A stretch of DNA of 64,000 bases from Eledone cirrhosa (GCA_964016885.1 OZ024740.1:4858865-4922864), one strand, 5' to 3'. Shown: positions 1-12,500, counted from the first letter of the stretch. A program made the numbers and translations. The notes: generated by a model not told the origin, from the sequence alone.

Positions 1-3000
1 CTCCACCCAGCCTCCACCACCTCATCATTGACCTCAACCCAGCCTCCACCACCTCATCATTCACCTCCACCCAGCCTCCACCACCTCATCATTCACCTCC
101 ACCCAACCTACACCACCTCATCATTCACCTCCACCCAATCTCCACCACCTCATCATTCACCTCCACCCAGCCTCCACCACCTCATCATTCACCTCCACCC
201 AGCCTCCACCACCTCATCATTCACCTCCACCCAGCCTCCACCACCTCATCATTCACCTCCACCCAGCCTCCACCACCTCATCATTCACCTCCACCCAGCC
301 TCCACCACCTCATCATTCACCTCCACCCAGCCTCCACCACCTCATCATTCACCTCCACCCAGCCTCCACCACCTCATCATTCACCTCCACCCAGCCTCCA
401 CCACCTCATCATTCACCTCCACCCAACCTCCACCACCTCATCATTCACCTCCACCCAATCTCCACCACCTCATCATTCACCTCCACCCAGCCTCCACCAC
501 CTCATCATTCACCTCCACCCAGGTCCACCACCTCATCATTCACCCCCAACCAACCTCCACCACCTCATCATTCAACTCCACTCAGCCTCCACCACCTCAT
601 CATTCACCTCCACCCAGCCTCCACCACCTCATCATTCACCTCCACCCAGCCTCCACCACCTCATCATTCACCTCCACCCAGCCTCCACCACCTCATCATT
701 CACCTCCACCCAGCCTCCACCACCTCATCATTCACCTCCACCCAGCCTCCACCACCTCATCATTCACCTCCACCCAGCCTCCACCACCTCATCATTCACC
801 TCCACCCAACCTCCACCACCTCATCATTCACCTCCACCCAATCTCCACCACCTCATCATTCACCTCCGCCCAGCCGCCACCACCTCATCATTCACCTCCA
901 CCCAGGTCCACCACCTCATCATTCACCCCCAACCAACCTCCACCACCTCATCATTCAACTCCACTCAGCCTCCACCACCTCATCATTCACCTCCACCCAG
1001 CCTCCACCACCTCATCATTCACCTCCACCCAGGTCCACCACCTCATCATTCACCTCCACCCAGCCTCCACCACCTCATCATTCACCTCCACCCAGGTCCA
1101 CCACCTCATCATTCACCTCCAACCAACCTCCACCACCTCATCATTCACCTCCACCCAGGTCCACCACCTCATCATTCACCTCCACCCAGCCTCCACCACC
1201 TCATCATTCACCTCCACCCAGCCTCCACCACCTCATCATTCACCTCCACCCAGCCTCCACCACCTCATCATTCACCTCCACCCAACCTCCACCACCTCAT
1301 CATTCACCTCCACCCAATCTCCACCACCTCATCATTCACCTCCACCCAGCCTCCACCACCTCATCATTCACCTCCACCCAGGTCCACCACCTCATCATTC
1401 ACCCCCAACCAACCTCCACCACCTCATCATTCAACTCCACTCAGCCTCCACCACCTCATCATTCACCTCCACCCAGCCTCCACCACCTCATCATTCACCT
1501 CCACCCAGCCTCCACCACCTCATCATTCACCTCCACCCAGCCTCCACCACCTCATCATTCACCTCCACCCAGCCTCCACCACCTCATCATTCACCTCCAC
1601 CCAGCCTCCACCACCTCATCATTCACCTCCACCCAGCCTCCACCACCTCATCATTCACCTCCACCCAACCTCCACCACCTCATCATTCACCTCCACCCAA
1701 TCTCCACCACCTCATCATTCACCTCCACCCAGCCTCCACCACCTCATCATTCACCTCCACCCAGGTCCACCACCTCATCATTCACCCCCAACCAACCTCC
1801 ACCACCTCATCATTCAACTCCACTCAGCCTCCACCACCTCATCATTCACCTCCACCCAGCCTCCACCACCTCATCATTCACCTCCACCCAGATCCACCAC
1901 CTCATTATTCACCTCCACCCAGCCTCCACCACCTCATCATTCACCTCCACCCAGGTCCACCACCTCATCATTCACCTCCACCCAGCCTCCACCACCTCAT
2001 CATTCACCTCCACCCAGGTCCACCACCTCATCATTCACCTCCACCCAGCCTCCACCACCTCATCATTCACCTCCACCCAGCCTCCACCACCTCATCATTC
2101 ACCTCCACCCAGCCTCCACCACCTCATAATTCACCTCCACCCAGCCTCCACCACCTAATCATTCACCTCCACCCAGCCTCCACTACCTCTTCATTCACCT
2201 CCACCCAGCCTCCACCACCTCATCATTCAACTCCACCCAACCTCCACCAACTCATCATTCACCTCCACCCAGCCTCCACCACCTCATCATTCACCTCCAC
2301 CCAGCCTCCACCACCTCATCATTCACCTCCACCCAGCCTCCACCACCTCATCATTCACCTCCACCCAGCCTCCACCACCTCATCATTCACCTCCACCCAG
2401 GTCCACCACCTCATCATTTACCTCCACCCAGCCTCCACCACCTCATCATTCACCTCCACCCAACCTCCACCACCTCATCATTCACCTCTACCCAACCTCC
2501 ACCACCTCATCATTCACCTCCACCCAACCTCCACCAACTCATCATTCACCTCCACCCAGCCTCCACCACCTCATCATTCACCTCCACCCAACCTCCACCA
2601 CCTCATCATTCACCTCCACCCAATCTCCACCACCTCATCATTCACCTCCACCCAGCCTCCACCACCTCATCATTCACCTCCACCCAGGTCCACCACCTCA
2701 TCATTCACCTCCACCCAACCTCCACCACCTCATCATTCACCTCCAACCAACCTCCACCATTCATCATTCAACTCCACCCAGCCTCCACCACCTCATCATT
2801 CACCTCCACCCAGTCTCCACCACCTCATCATTCACCTCCACCCAGCCTCCACCACCTCATCATTCACCTCCACCCAGGTCCACCACCTCATCATTCACCT
2901 CCAACCAACCTCCACCACCTCATCATTCACCTCCACCCAGGTCCACCACCTCATCATTCACCTCCACCCAGCCTCCACCACCTCATCATTCACCTCCACC

Positions 3001-3480
3001 CAGCCTCCACCACCTCATCATTCACCTCCACCCAGCCTCCACCACCTCATAATTCACCTCCACCCAGCCTCCACCACCTAATCCCTCACCTCCACCCAGC
3101 CTCCACTACCTCTTCATTCACCTCCACCCAGCCTCCACCACCTCATCATTCAACTCCACCCAACCTCCACCAACTCATCATTCACCTCCACCCAGCCTCC
3201 ACCACCTCATCATTCACCTCCACCCAGCTCCACCAACTCATCATTCACCTCCACCCAGCCTCCACCACCTCATCATTCACCTCCACCCAGCTCCACCACC
3301 ACATCACCACCACCACCCAGGTTCACCACCTCATAATTCACCTCCACCCAGCCTCCACCACCTCATAATTCACCTCCACCCTGCCTCCACCACCTCATCA
3401 TTCACCTCCACCCAGCTCCACCACCACATCACCACCACCACCACACCTCCACCACCATCACCCCCATCTCCACCCCCACC
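1..3480 (+). repeat. 32-bp C-rich minisatellite array
   Basis: About 108 head-to-tail copies of a roughly 32-bp unit containing CCTCCACCACCTCATC followed by ATTCACCTCC. The plus strand has almost no G. Common variants change the junction (cagcc, caacc, caatc) or remove one base (caggtcc, 31 bp). A marker variant with 'acccccaaccaacc' recurs near 521, 904, 1380 and 1763. The spacings of 383, 476 and 383 bp show a higher-order repeat of about 12-15 units. The array degrades after about 3290 into CCA-type triplets. Because 32 is not a multiple of three and the unit has no stop, all forward frames stay open. The array continues beyond the left edge of the window. Confidence 0.97.
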
Positions 3481-3572
3481 TATTTCTTACACAATTAAGT
3501 ATTCACTGTTAAAAATATTTCATTAGTTCTGGTCAACATGTTGAAGAGGTGTGAATATATAATTCGTGGAGG
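3481..3572. other. AT-rich spacer between two opposite-bias arrays
   Basis: A short non-repetitive AT-rich stretch separates the C-rich array on the left from the G-rich array on the right. No gene or clear signal is visible in it. Confidence 0.8.
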
Positions 3573-3839
3573 TGGTAGTAGTGGTATGGTGTGGTGGTGA
3601 TAGTGGTGGTGGTGGTGTGGTGGTGGTGTGGTGGTGATAGTGGTGGTGGTGTGGTCGTGTGGTGGTGATAGGGGTCGTGGTGGTGTGGTGGTGGTGTGGT
3701 GGTGGTGGTGTGTGGTGGTGTGGTGGTGGCGGTGTGGTGGTGGTGTGGTCGTGGTGGTGTGGTGGTGGTGGTGGCGGTGTGGTGGTGGTGAGGTCGTGGC
3801 GGTGTGGTGGTGGTGGTGGTGGTGGTGGTGGTGGTGGCG

Positions 3840-6250
3840 GTGTGGTGGTGATAGTGGTGATGATGGTTTGGTGGTGTGGTGGTGATAGTGGTGGTGGTGG
3901 TGTGCTGATGGTGTGGTGGTGATAGTGGTGGTGGTGTGGTCGTGTGGTGGTGATAGTGGTCGTGGTGGTGTGGTGGTGGTGTGGTGCTGGTGGTGTGTGG
4001 TGGTGTGGTGGTGGCGGTGTGGTGGTGGTGTGGTCGTGGTGGTGTGGTGGTGGTGGTGGTGTGGTGGTGATAGTGGTGGTGATGGTTTGGTGGTGTGGTG
4101 GTGATAGTGGTGGTGGTGGTGGTGTGGTGGTGGTGTGGTGGTGGCGGTGTGGTGGTGGTGTGGTGGTGTTGGGGTGGTGGTGTGGTGGTGATAGTGGTGG
4201 TGGTGTGGTGGTGGTGGTGATAGTGGTGGTGTGGTGGTTGTGGTGTGGTGTTCGTGCGGTGGTGGTGATGGTGGGGGTAGTGGTGGTGGTGTGGTGGTGG
4301 TGGTGGTCGTAGTGGTGGTGGTGGTGTTGTGGTGGTGGTGGTGTGGTGGTGGTGTGGTGGTGGTGTGGTGGTGGAAGTGGTGGTGGTGGTGGTGGAGGTG
4401 GTGGTGTGGTGGTGTTGGTGTAGGTGGTTGTTCGGTGGTGGTGTGATGGTGGTGGTATGGTGGTGGTGCGTTGGTGGTGGCGATGGTGGTGTGATGGTGG
4501 TCTGGTGGTGGTGGTGTGGTGGTGGTGTGGTGGTCGTAGTGGTGGTGGTGGTGGTGGTGTGGTGGTGGTGGTGTTGGTGTGGTGGTGGTGGTGGTATTGG
4601 TGTGGTGGAGATAGTGGTGGTGGTGATGTGGTGGTGGTGATGTGGTGGTGGTGTGGTGGTGGTGGTGTGGTGTTGGTGTGGTGGTGGTGGTGGAGGTGGT
4701 GGTGTGGTTCTGGAGGTGGTGGTGTGGTCGTGGTGTGGTTCTGGAGCTGGTGTTGTGGTGGTGGTGTGGTAGTGGTGGTGTGGTGGTGGTGTGGTGGTGG
4801 TGGTGTGATGGTGGTGTGGTGGTGGTGGTGTGGTGGTGGTGTGGTGGTGTTGGGGTGGTGGTGTGGTGGTGATAGTGGTGGTGGTGGTGTGGTGGTGTGG
4901 TGGTGATAGTGGTGGTGGTGGTGTGGTGGTGTGGTGGTGATAGTGGTGATGATGGTTTGGTGGTGTGGTGGTGATAGTGGTGGTGGTGGTGTGCTGATGG
5001 TGTGGTGGTGATAGTGGTGGTGGTGTGGTCGTGTGGTGGTGATAGTGGTCGTGGTGGTGTGGTGGTGGTGTGGTGGTGGTGGTGTGTGGTGGTGTGGTGG
5101 TGGCGGTGTGGTGGTGGTGTGGTCGTGGTGGTGTGGTGGTGGTGGTGGTGTGGTGGTGATAGTGGTGGTGATGGTTTGGTGGTGTGGTGGTGATAGTGGT
5201 GGTGGTGGTGGTGTGGTGGTGGTGTGGTGGTGGCGGTGTGGTGGTGGTGTGGTGGTGTTGGGGTGGTGGTGTGGTGGTGATAGTGGTGGTGGTGTGGTGG
5301 TGGTGGTGATAGTGGTGGTGTGGTGGTTGTGGTGTGGTGTTCGTGCGGTGGTGGTGATGGTGGGGGTAGTGGTGGTGGTGTGGTGGTGATAGTGGTGGTG
5401 ATGGTTTGGTGGTGTGGTGGTGATAGTGGTGGTGGTGGTGGTGTGGTGGTGGTGTGGTGGTGGCGGTGTGGTGGTGGTGTGGTGGTGTTGGGGTGGTGGT
5501 GTGGTGGTGATAGTGGTGGTGGTGTGGTGGTGGTGGTGATAGTGGTGGTGTGGTGGTTGTGGTGTGGTGTTCGTGCGGTGGTGGTGATGGTGGGGGTAGT
5601 GGTGGTGGTGTGGTGGTGGTGGTGGTCGTAGTGGTGGTGGTGGTGTTGTGGTGGTGGTGGTGTGGTGGTGGTGTGGTGGTGGTGTGGTGGTGGAAGTGGT
5701 GGTGGTGGTGGTGGAGGTGGTGGTGTGGTGGTGTTGGTGGAGGTGGTTGTTCGGTGGTGGTGTGATGGTGGTGGTATGGTGGTGGTGCGTTGGTGGTGGC
5801 GATGGTGGTGTGATGGTGGTCTGGTGGTGGTGGTGTGGTGGTGGTGTGGTGGTCGTAGTGGTGGTGGTGGTGGTGGTGTGGTGGTGGTGGTGTTGGTGTG
5901 GTGGTGGTGGTGGTATAGATGTGGTGGAGATAGTGGTGGTGGTGATGTGGTGGTGGTGATGTGGTGGTGGTGTGGTGGTGGTGGTGTGGTGTTGGTGTGG
6001 TGGTGGTGGTGGAGGTGGTGGTGTGGTTCTGGAGGTGGTGGTGTGGTCGTGGTGTGGTTCTGGAGCTGGTGTTGTGGTGGTGGTGTGGTAGTGGTGGTGT
6101 GGTGGTGGTGTGGTGGTGGTGGTGTGATGGTGGTGTGGTGGTGGTGGTGTGGTGGTGGTGTGGTGGTGTTGGGGTGGTGGTGTGGTGGTGATAGTGGTGG
6201 TGGTGGTGTGGTGGTGTGGTGGTGATAGTGGTGGTGGTGGTGTGGTGGTG
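3840..6250 (+). repeat. 1.09-kb tandem duplication with nested 229-bp duplication
   Basis: Rare markers inside the GGT array recur at fixed offsets. The 'gtgctgatgg' marker is at 3901 and 4991 (1,090 bp). The 'ttcgtgcgg' marker is at 4250, 5340 and 5569 (1,090 then 229 bp). The 'gttgttcgg' marker is at 4426 and 5745, and 'ttctggagctgg' at 4740 and 6059 (both 1,319 bp, which is 1,090 plus 229). The simplest history is a 1,090-bp head-to-tail duplication followed by a 229-bp duplication inside the second copy. A further related pair of blocks lies near 6331 and 6790 (459 bp). Confidence 0.88.
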
Positions 6251-6669
6251 TGGTGGTGGTGTGGTGGTGGTGTTGTGTTCATGTGGTGGTGGTGGTGGTG
6301 GGGGTAGTGGTGGGGGTGGTGTGGTGGGTGTGTGATGGTCGTAGTGGTGGTGGTGGTGTTGTGGTGGTGGTGGTGTGGTGGTGGTAGTGGTGGTGGTGTG
6401 GTGTTGGTGTGGTAGTGGAAGTGGTGGTGGTGGAGGTGGGGTGGTGTGGTGGTGTTGGTGGAAGTGGTGGTGTGGTGGTGGTGTGATGGTGGTGGTATGG
6501 TGGTGGTGCGTTGGTGGTGGCGGTGGTGGTGTGATGGTGGTCTGGTGTTGGTGGTGTGGTGGTGGTGTGGTGGTGGTGGTGGTGGTGGTATGATGGTGGT
6601 AATGGTGGTGGTGGTGGTAGTGTGGTGGTGGTGTAGTGGTGGTGTGGTGGTGTTGGTGTGGTGGTGTGT

Positions 6670-6701
6670 GGGGGTAGTGTGGGGGGTAGGGGGGTAGGGG
6701 G
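6670..6701 (+). other. Strong G-quadruplex motif
   Basis: Four G-runs of 5, 6, 6 and 5 at 6670-6674, 6681-6686, 6689-6694 and 6697-6701 are separated by loops of 6, 2 and 2 bases. This fits the canonical G4 pattern with up to five tetrads. A weaker relative lies at 7140-7160, with runs of 5, 5 and 6. The rest of the array offers only two-tetrad GG runs. Confidence 0.8.
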
Positions 6702-7590
6702 TGGTGTGGTGGTGATAGTGGTGGTGGTGATGTGGTTGTGGTGTGGTGGTGTTGGTGTGGTGATGGTGGTGGTGGTGGTGTGGTGGGTGTGTGATGGTCG
6801 TAGTGGTGGTGGTGGTGTTGTGGTGGTGGTTGTGTGGTGGTGGTAGTGGTGGTGGTGTGGTGTTGGTGTGGTGGTGGAAGTGGTGGTGGTGGTGGTGAAG
6901 GTGGGGTGGTGTGGTGGTGTTGGTGGAAGTGGTGGTGTGGTGGTGGTGTGATGGTGGTGGTATGGTGGTGGTGCGTTGGTGGTGGCGGTGGTGGTGTGAT
7001 GGTGGTGTGGTGTTGGTGGTGTGGTGTTGGTGTGGTGGTGGTGGTGGTGGTGGTGGTATGATGGTGGTAATGGTGGTGGTGGTGGTAGTGTGGTGGTGGT
7101 GTAGTGGTGGTGTGGTGGTGGTGGTGTGGTGGTGGTGGTGGGGGTGGGGGTGGTGGGGGGTGGTGTGGTACTGGTGGTGTGGTGGTGGTGTGGTGGTGGT
7201 GGTATTGGTGTGGTGGTGATAGTGGTGGTGGTGATGTGGTGGTGGTGTGGTGGTGTTGGTGTGGTGGTGGTGGTGGTGGTGATGTGGTGGTGGTGTGGTA
7301 GTGGTGGTGTGGTGGTGGTGTGGTGGTGGTTGTGGTGGTGGCATTGGTGTGGTGGTGATAGTGGTGTTGATAGTGGTGTTGATAGTGGTGTTGATGGTGG
7401 TGTGGGGGTGGTGTGGTAGTGGTGATAGTGGTGATGTGATGTGGTGGTGGTGTGGTGGTGTTGGTGTGGTGGTGGTGGTGGTGGTGATGTGGTGGTGGTG
7501 TGGTAGTGGTGGTGTGGTGGTGGTGTGGTGGTGGTTGTGGTGTTGGTGGTGGTGTGGTGGTATTATGGTGGTGGTGGTGGTGTCTATAGA

Positions 7591-8018
7591 TGTGGTGATA
7601 GTTGTTTAGTGAAACATCTGACAGATCTTCCAGCAGATCAAAGAATCTTGATAGTTGCAACCATCATGCTTTTTATTCAGACATAGTCTTTCTAGGACTA
7701 CACCAACCAACCTGTCCTTCCATTTTTAGCATGCTAGGTGGGATTTGTGTGATATTTCGTTATTATTTCTGATAGTTCATTGGACCAAGTAGAAGTCTAA
7801 TCTGTTTGTTAATTTTTTTCTTTAGTCTCAGATTAACCCTGATCCAGCAGACATATCAAGGGATATCCATCCATGGCCATCCTGTCATTTTCTTTTAGTA
7901 ATGGTTCATCTGGGACTAGCAATATTTTTATTCAAAGAGATTGGCTGCTATTTCTAACAGGTTGAGAAGCCTTATAGAGGCTTTAGTGTTTAGTTCAACG
8001 TTAATCAAACAAACCCAT
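7591..8018. other. Non-repetitive stretch, no gene seen
   Basis: Mixed-composition DNA between the GGT array and a SINE. A polypyrimidine run ending in 'ctttag' near 7820-7835 looks like a splice acceptor, but the following sequence gives no recognisable protein and no convincing donor. I therefore do not call an exon. Confidence 0.6.
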
Positions 8019-8019
8019 G

Positions 8020-8190
8020 GTTGAACACATTTCAGTTGTAGCTGTATGTTCTGAGTTCAAATCCCACCAAGGTTCACTTTGCCTTTCACCCTTACGGGGT
8101 TGATATAATAAAGTACCAGTAAGACACTGAGGTTGATTTAATCAACTTTCACTTTCAAAATTTGTTTGTCTTGTGTGAAAGTAAAAAACC
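8020..8190 (+). mobile_element. tRNA-derived SINE, cephalopod type
   Basis: Contains a polymerase III B-box-like 'gagttcaaatccc' at 8053-8065. The conserved body follows ('ttgcctttcacccttacggg', then 'aaagtaccagtaa'), then the 'gttgatttaatcaac' segment and a 'ttgtttgtcttgtg' tail. This matches the octopus/squid tRNA-derived SINEs that I recognise. The 5' tRNA head is diverged, so the left boundary is uncertain. SINEs encode no protein and move using LINE enzymes. Confidence 0.8.
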
Positions 8191-8363
8191 ATTATCAGCA
8201 GCAAGGTGTAACTGAAGACTGTGTCAATGGATTCACTTCTACCATAATTCTGATAACGGCAGCTGTTCACTCACTTCAGATATAATTGTTCCTTTCGCTC
8301 TTAACATCCAAAAGAATTCAAGAAAATTTCTAAAAATTCCAAAGGGTCTTTGGAGTAGTTGTA
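8191..8363. other. Spacer before the 38-bp satellite
   Basis: Short ordinary sequence with no ORF or recognisable element. It runs directly into the first satellite unit at about 8364. Confidence 0.6.
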
Positions 8364-8780
8364 TGCATAGCTGGGAGGTCAGTCACTCCAGGTAGAGTCA
8401 ATACATAGCTGGGAGGTCAGTCACTCCAGGTAGAGTCAATACATAGCTGGGAGGTCAGTCACTCCAGGTAGAGTCAATACATAGCTGGGAGGTCAGTCAC
8501 TCCAGGTAGAGTCACTACATAGCTGGGAGGTCAGTCACTCCAGGTAGAGTCAATACATAGCTGGGAGGTCAGTCACTCCAGGTAGAGTCAATACATAGCT
8601 GGGAGGTCAGTCACTCCAGGTAGAGTCAATACATAGCTGGGAGGTTAGTCACTCCAGGTAGAGTCAATACATAGCTGGGAGGTCAGTCACTCCAGGTAGA
8701 GTCAATACATAGCTGGGAGGTCAGTCACTCCAGGTAGAGTCAATACATAGCTGGGAGGTCAGTCACTCCAGGTAGAGTCA

Positions 8781-9520
8781 CTACAGAGCTGGGAGGTCAG
8801 TCACTCCAGGTAGAGTCACTATATAGCTGGGAGGTCAGTCACTCCAGGTGGAGCCACTACATAGCTGGGAGGTCAGTCACTCCGGGTAGAGCCACTGCAT
8901 AGCTGGGAGGTCAGTCACTCCAGGTAGAGCCACTACATAGCTGGGAGGTCAGTCACTCCAGGTAGAGCCACTGCATACCTGGGAGGTCAGTCACTCCAGG
9001 TAGAGTCACTACATACCTGGGAGGTCAGTCACTCCAGGTAGAGCCACTGCATACCTGGGAGGTCAGTCACTCCAGATAGAGTCACTACATACCTGGGAGG
9101 TCAGTCACTCCAGGTAGAGCCACTGCATACCTGGGAGGTCAGTCACTCCAGGTAGAGCCACTGCATACCTGGGAGGTCAGTCACTCCAGGTAGAGTCACT
9201 ACATAGCTGGGAGGTCAGTCACTCCAGGTAGAGCCACTGCATACCTGGGAGGTCAGTCACTCCAGGTAGAGTCACTACATAGCTGGGAGGTCAGTCACTC
9301 CAGGTAGAGTCACTACATAGCTGGGAGGTCAGTCACTCCAGGTAGAGCCACTGCATACCTGGGAGGTCAGTCACTCCAGGTAGAGTCACTACAGAGCTGG
9401 GAGGTCAGTCACTCCAGGTAGAGTCACTATATAGCTGGGAGGTCAGTCACTCCAGGTGGAGCCACTACATAGCTGGGAGGTCAGTCACTCCGGGTAGAGC
9501 CACTGCATAGCTGGGAGGTC
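8781..9520 (+). repeat. 608-bp higher-order repeat in the satellite
   Basis: The same ordered variant string (acagagctggg, then tatatagctggg, then a gtggagcc unit, then a ccgggtag unit) begins at 8781 and again at 9389. The spacing is 608 bp, exactly 16 units. It marks a block duplication inside the 38-bp satellite. Confidence 0.8.
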
Positions 9521-12500
9521 AGTCACTCCAGGTAGAGCCACTACATAGCTGGGAGGTCAGTCACTCCGGGTAGAGTCACTACATAGCTGGGAGGTCAGTC
9601 ACTCCAGGTAGAGCCACTACATAGCTGGGAGGTCAGTCACTCCAGGTAGAGTCACTACATAGCTGGGAGGTCAGTCACTCCAGATAGAGTCACTACATAG
9701 CTGGGAGGTCAGTCACTCCAGGTAGAGTCACTACATAGCTGGGAGGTCAGTCACTCCAGGTAGAGCCACTGCATACCTGGGAGGTCAGTCACTCCAGGTA
9801 GAGTCACTGCATAGCTGGGAGGTCACTCCCTCCAGGTAGAGTCACTACATAACTGGGAGGTCAGTCACTCCAGGTAGAGCCACTACATAGCTGGGAGGTC
9901 AGTCACTCCAGGTAGAGTCACTACATAGCTGGGAGGTCAGTCACTCCAGATAGAGTCACTACATAGCTGGGAGGTCAGTCACTCCAGGTAGAGTCACTAC
10001 ATAGCTGGGAGGTCAGTCACTCCAGGTAGAGCCACTACATAGCTGTGAGGTCAATCACTCCAGGTAGAGCCACTACATAGCTGGGAGGTCAGAGAGTCAC
10101 TTCAGGTAGAGCCACTACATAGCTGGGAGGTCAGTCACTCCAGGTAGAGTCACTACATAACTGGGAGGTCAGTCACTCCAGGTAGAGCCACTACAGAGCT
10201 GAGAGGTCAATCACTCCAGGTGGAGCCACTACAGAGCTGAGAGGTCAGTCACTCCAGGTGGAGCCACTACATAGCTGGAAGGTCAGTCACTCCAGGTAGA
10301 ATCACTGCATAGCTGGGTGGTCAGTCACTCCAGGTAGAGTCACTACATAACTGGGAGGTCAGTCACTCCAGGTATAGTCACTGCATAGCTGGGAGGTCAG
10401 TCACTCCAGGTAGAGTCACTACATAACTGGGAGGTCAGTCACTACATAGCTGGGAGGTCAGTCACTCCAGGTAGAGCCACTACATAGCTGGGAGGTCAGT
10501 CACTACATAGCTGGGAGGTCAGTCACTCCAGGTAGAGTCACTACATAGCTGGGAGGTCAGTCACTCCAGGTAGAATCACTGCATAGCTGGGAGGTCAGTC
10601 ACTCCAGGTAGAGTCACTACATAGCTGGGAGGTCAGTCACTCCAGGTAGAGTCACTACATAGCTGGGAGGTCAGTCACTCCAGGTAGAGTCACTACATAG
10701 CTGGGAGGTCAGTCACTCCAGGTAGAGTCACTACATAGCTGGGAGGTCAGTCACTCCAGGTAGAGTCACTACATAGCTGGGAGGTCAGTCACTCCAGGTA
10801 GAGTCACTACATAGCTGGGAGGTCAGTCACTCCAGGTAGAGCCACTGCATACCTGGGAGGTCAGTCACTCCAGGTAGAGTCACTACATAGCTGGGAGGTC
10901 AGTCACTCCAGATAGAGTCACTACATAGCTGGGAGGTCAGTCACTCCAGGTAGAGCCACTACATAGCTGGGAGGTCAGTCACTCCAGATAGAGTCACTAC
11001 ATATCTGGGGGGTCAGTCACTCCAGGTAGAGTCAATACATAGCTGGGAGGTCAGTCACTCCAGGTAGAGCCACTGCATAGCTGGGAGGTCAGTCACTCCA
11101 GGTAGAGTCACTACATAGCTGGGAGGTCAGTCACTCCAGGTAGAGTCACTACATAGCTGGGAGGTCAGTCACTCCAGGTATAGTCACTACATAGCTGGGA
11201 GGTCAGAGAGTCACTCCAGGTAGAGCCACTACATAGCTGGAAGGTCAGTCACTCCAGATAGAGTCACTACATAGCTGGGGTTTCAGTCACTCCAGGTAGA
11301 GTCACTACATAGCTGCGAGGTCAGTCACTCCAGGTAGAGTCACTACAGAGCTGGAAGGTCAGTCACTCCAGGTAGAGCCACTACATAGCTGCGAGGTCAG
11401 TCACTCCTGGTAGAGTCACTACATAGCTCGGAGGTCAGTCACTCCAGGCAGAGCCACTGCATAGCTGGGAGGTCAGTCACTCCAGGTAGAGTCACTACAT
11501 AGCTCGGAGGTCAGTCACTCCAGGCAGAGCCACTACATAGCTGCGAGGTCAGTCACTCCTGGTAGAGTCACTACATAGCTCGGAGGTCAGTCACTCCAGG
11601 CAGAGCCACTGCATAGCTGAGAGGTCAGTCACTTCAGGTAGATTCACGGCATAGCTGGGAGGTCAGTCACTCCAGGTAGAGTCACTACAGAGCTGGGAGG
11701 TCAGTCACTCCGGGTAGAGCCACTGCATAGCTGGGAGGTCAGTCACTCCAGGTAGACTCACTACATAGCTGGGAGGTCAGTCACTCCAGGTAGAGCCACT
11801 ACATAGCTGGGAGGTCAGTCACTCCAGGTAGAGCCACTGCATAGCTAGGAGGTCAGTCACTCCAGGTAGAGCAACTGCATAGCTGGGAGGTCAGTCACTC
11901 CAGGTAGAGTCACTACATAGCTGGGAGGTCAGAGAGTCACTCCAGGTAGAGCCACTAGAGAGGTGGAAGGTCAGTCACTCCAGATAGAGTCACTACATAG
12001 CTCGGAGGTCAGTCACTCCAGGCAGAGCCACTGCATAGCTGGGAGGTCAGTCACTCCAGGTAGAGTCACTACAGAGCTGGGAGGTCAGTCACTCCAGGTA
12101 GAGTCACTACAGAGCTGGGAGGTCAGTCACTCCGGGTAGAGCCACTGCATAGCTGGGAGGTCAGTCACTCCAGGTAGACTCACTACATAGCTGGGAGGTC
12201 AGTCACTCCAGGTAGAGCCACTGCATAGCTGGGAGGTCAGTCACTCCAGGTAGAGTCACTACATAGCTGGGGGGTCAGTCACTCCAGGTAGAACCACTAC
12301 ATAGCTGGGAGGTCAGTCACTCCAGGTAGAGTCACTACATAGCTGGGAGGTCAGTCACTCCAGGTAGAACACTACAAAGCTGGGAGGTCAGTCACTCCAG
12401 GTAGAGTTACTACATAGCTGGGAGGTCAGTCACTCCAGGTAGAACACTACATAGCTGGGAGGTCAGTCACTCCAGGTAGAGTCACTACATAGCTGGGAGG

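Larger units (their letters stand above)
3573..7590 (+). repeat. GGT/GTG-rich degenerate array
   Basis: About 4 kb built from ggt and gtg triplets, with recurring gtggtggtgatag, ggtcgtgg and ggcggtgtgg blocks and almost no C on the plus strand. It is the strand-inverted compositional counterpart of the array at 1-3480. The minus strand reads CAC/ACC/CCA, which gives long stop-free frames rich in His, Thr and Pro. The array contains internal kilobase-scale duplications and G-runs, listed separately. I see no gene in it. Confidence 0.96.

Noticed and set aside
28..3081. 1,017-codon forward ORF
   Set aside because: It is the 32-bp minisatellite read through all three frames; it is open only because the unit has no stop. 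The translation cycles through three unrelated frames with no domain, signal peptide or splice context.
6660..6710. Telomere-like sequence in the G-rich array
   Set aside because: The runs are ggggggta-like but not a regular TTAGGG tandem; only four runs are present inside a GGT array.
3523..7660. 1,273- and 1,375-codon minus-strand ORFs rich in His, Thr and Pro
   Set aside because: Two different frames of the same GGT array are open at once, which is expected of a stop-free triplet repeat. I considered cephalopod histidine-rich structural proteins (suckerins, beak proteins), but those have Ala/Gly/Tyr modules that are absent here. The 26-residue non-repeat start is not recognisable.
7820..7980. 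Possible exon after a polypyrimidine-AG
   Set aside because: No recognisable protein in any frame and no clear donor; likely chance or an old repeat.
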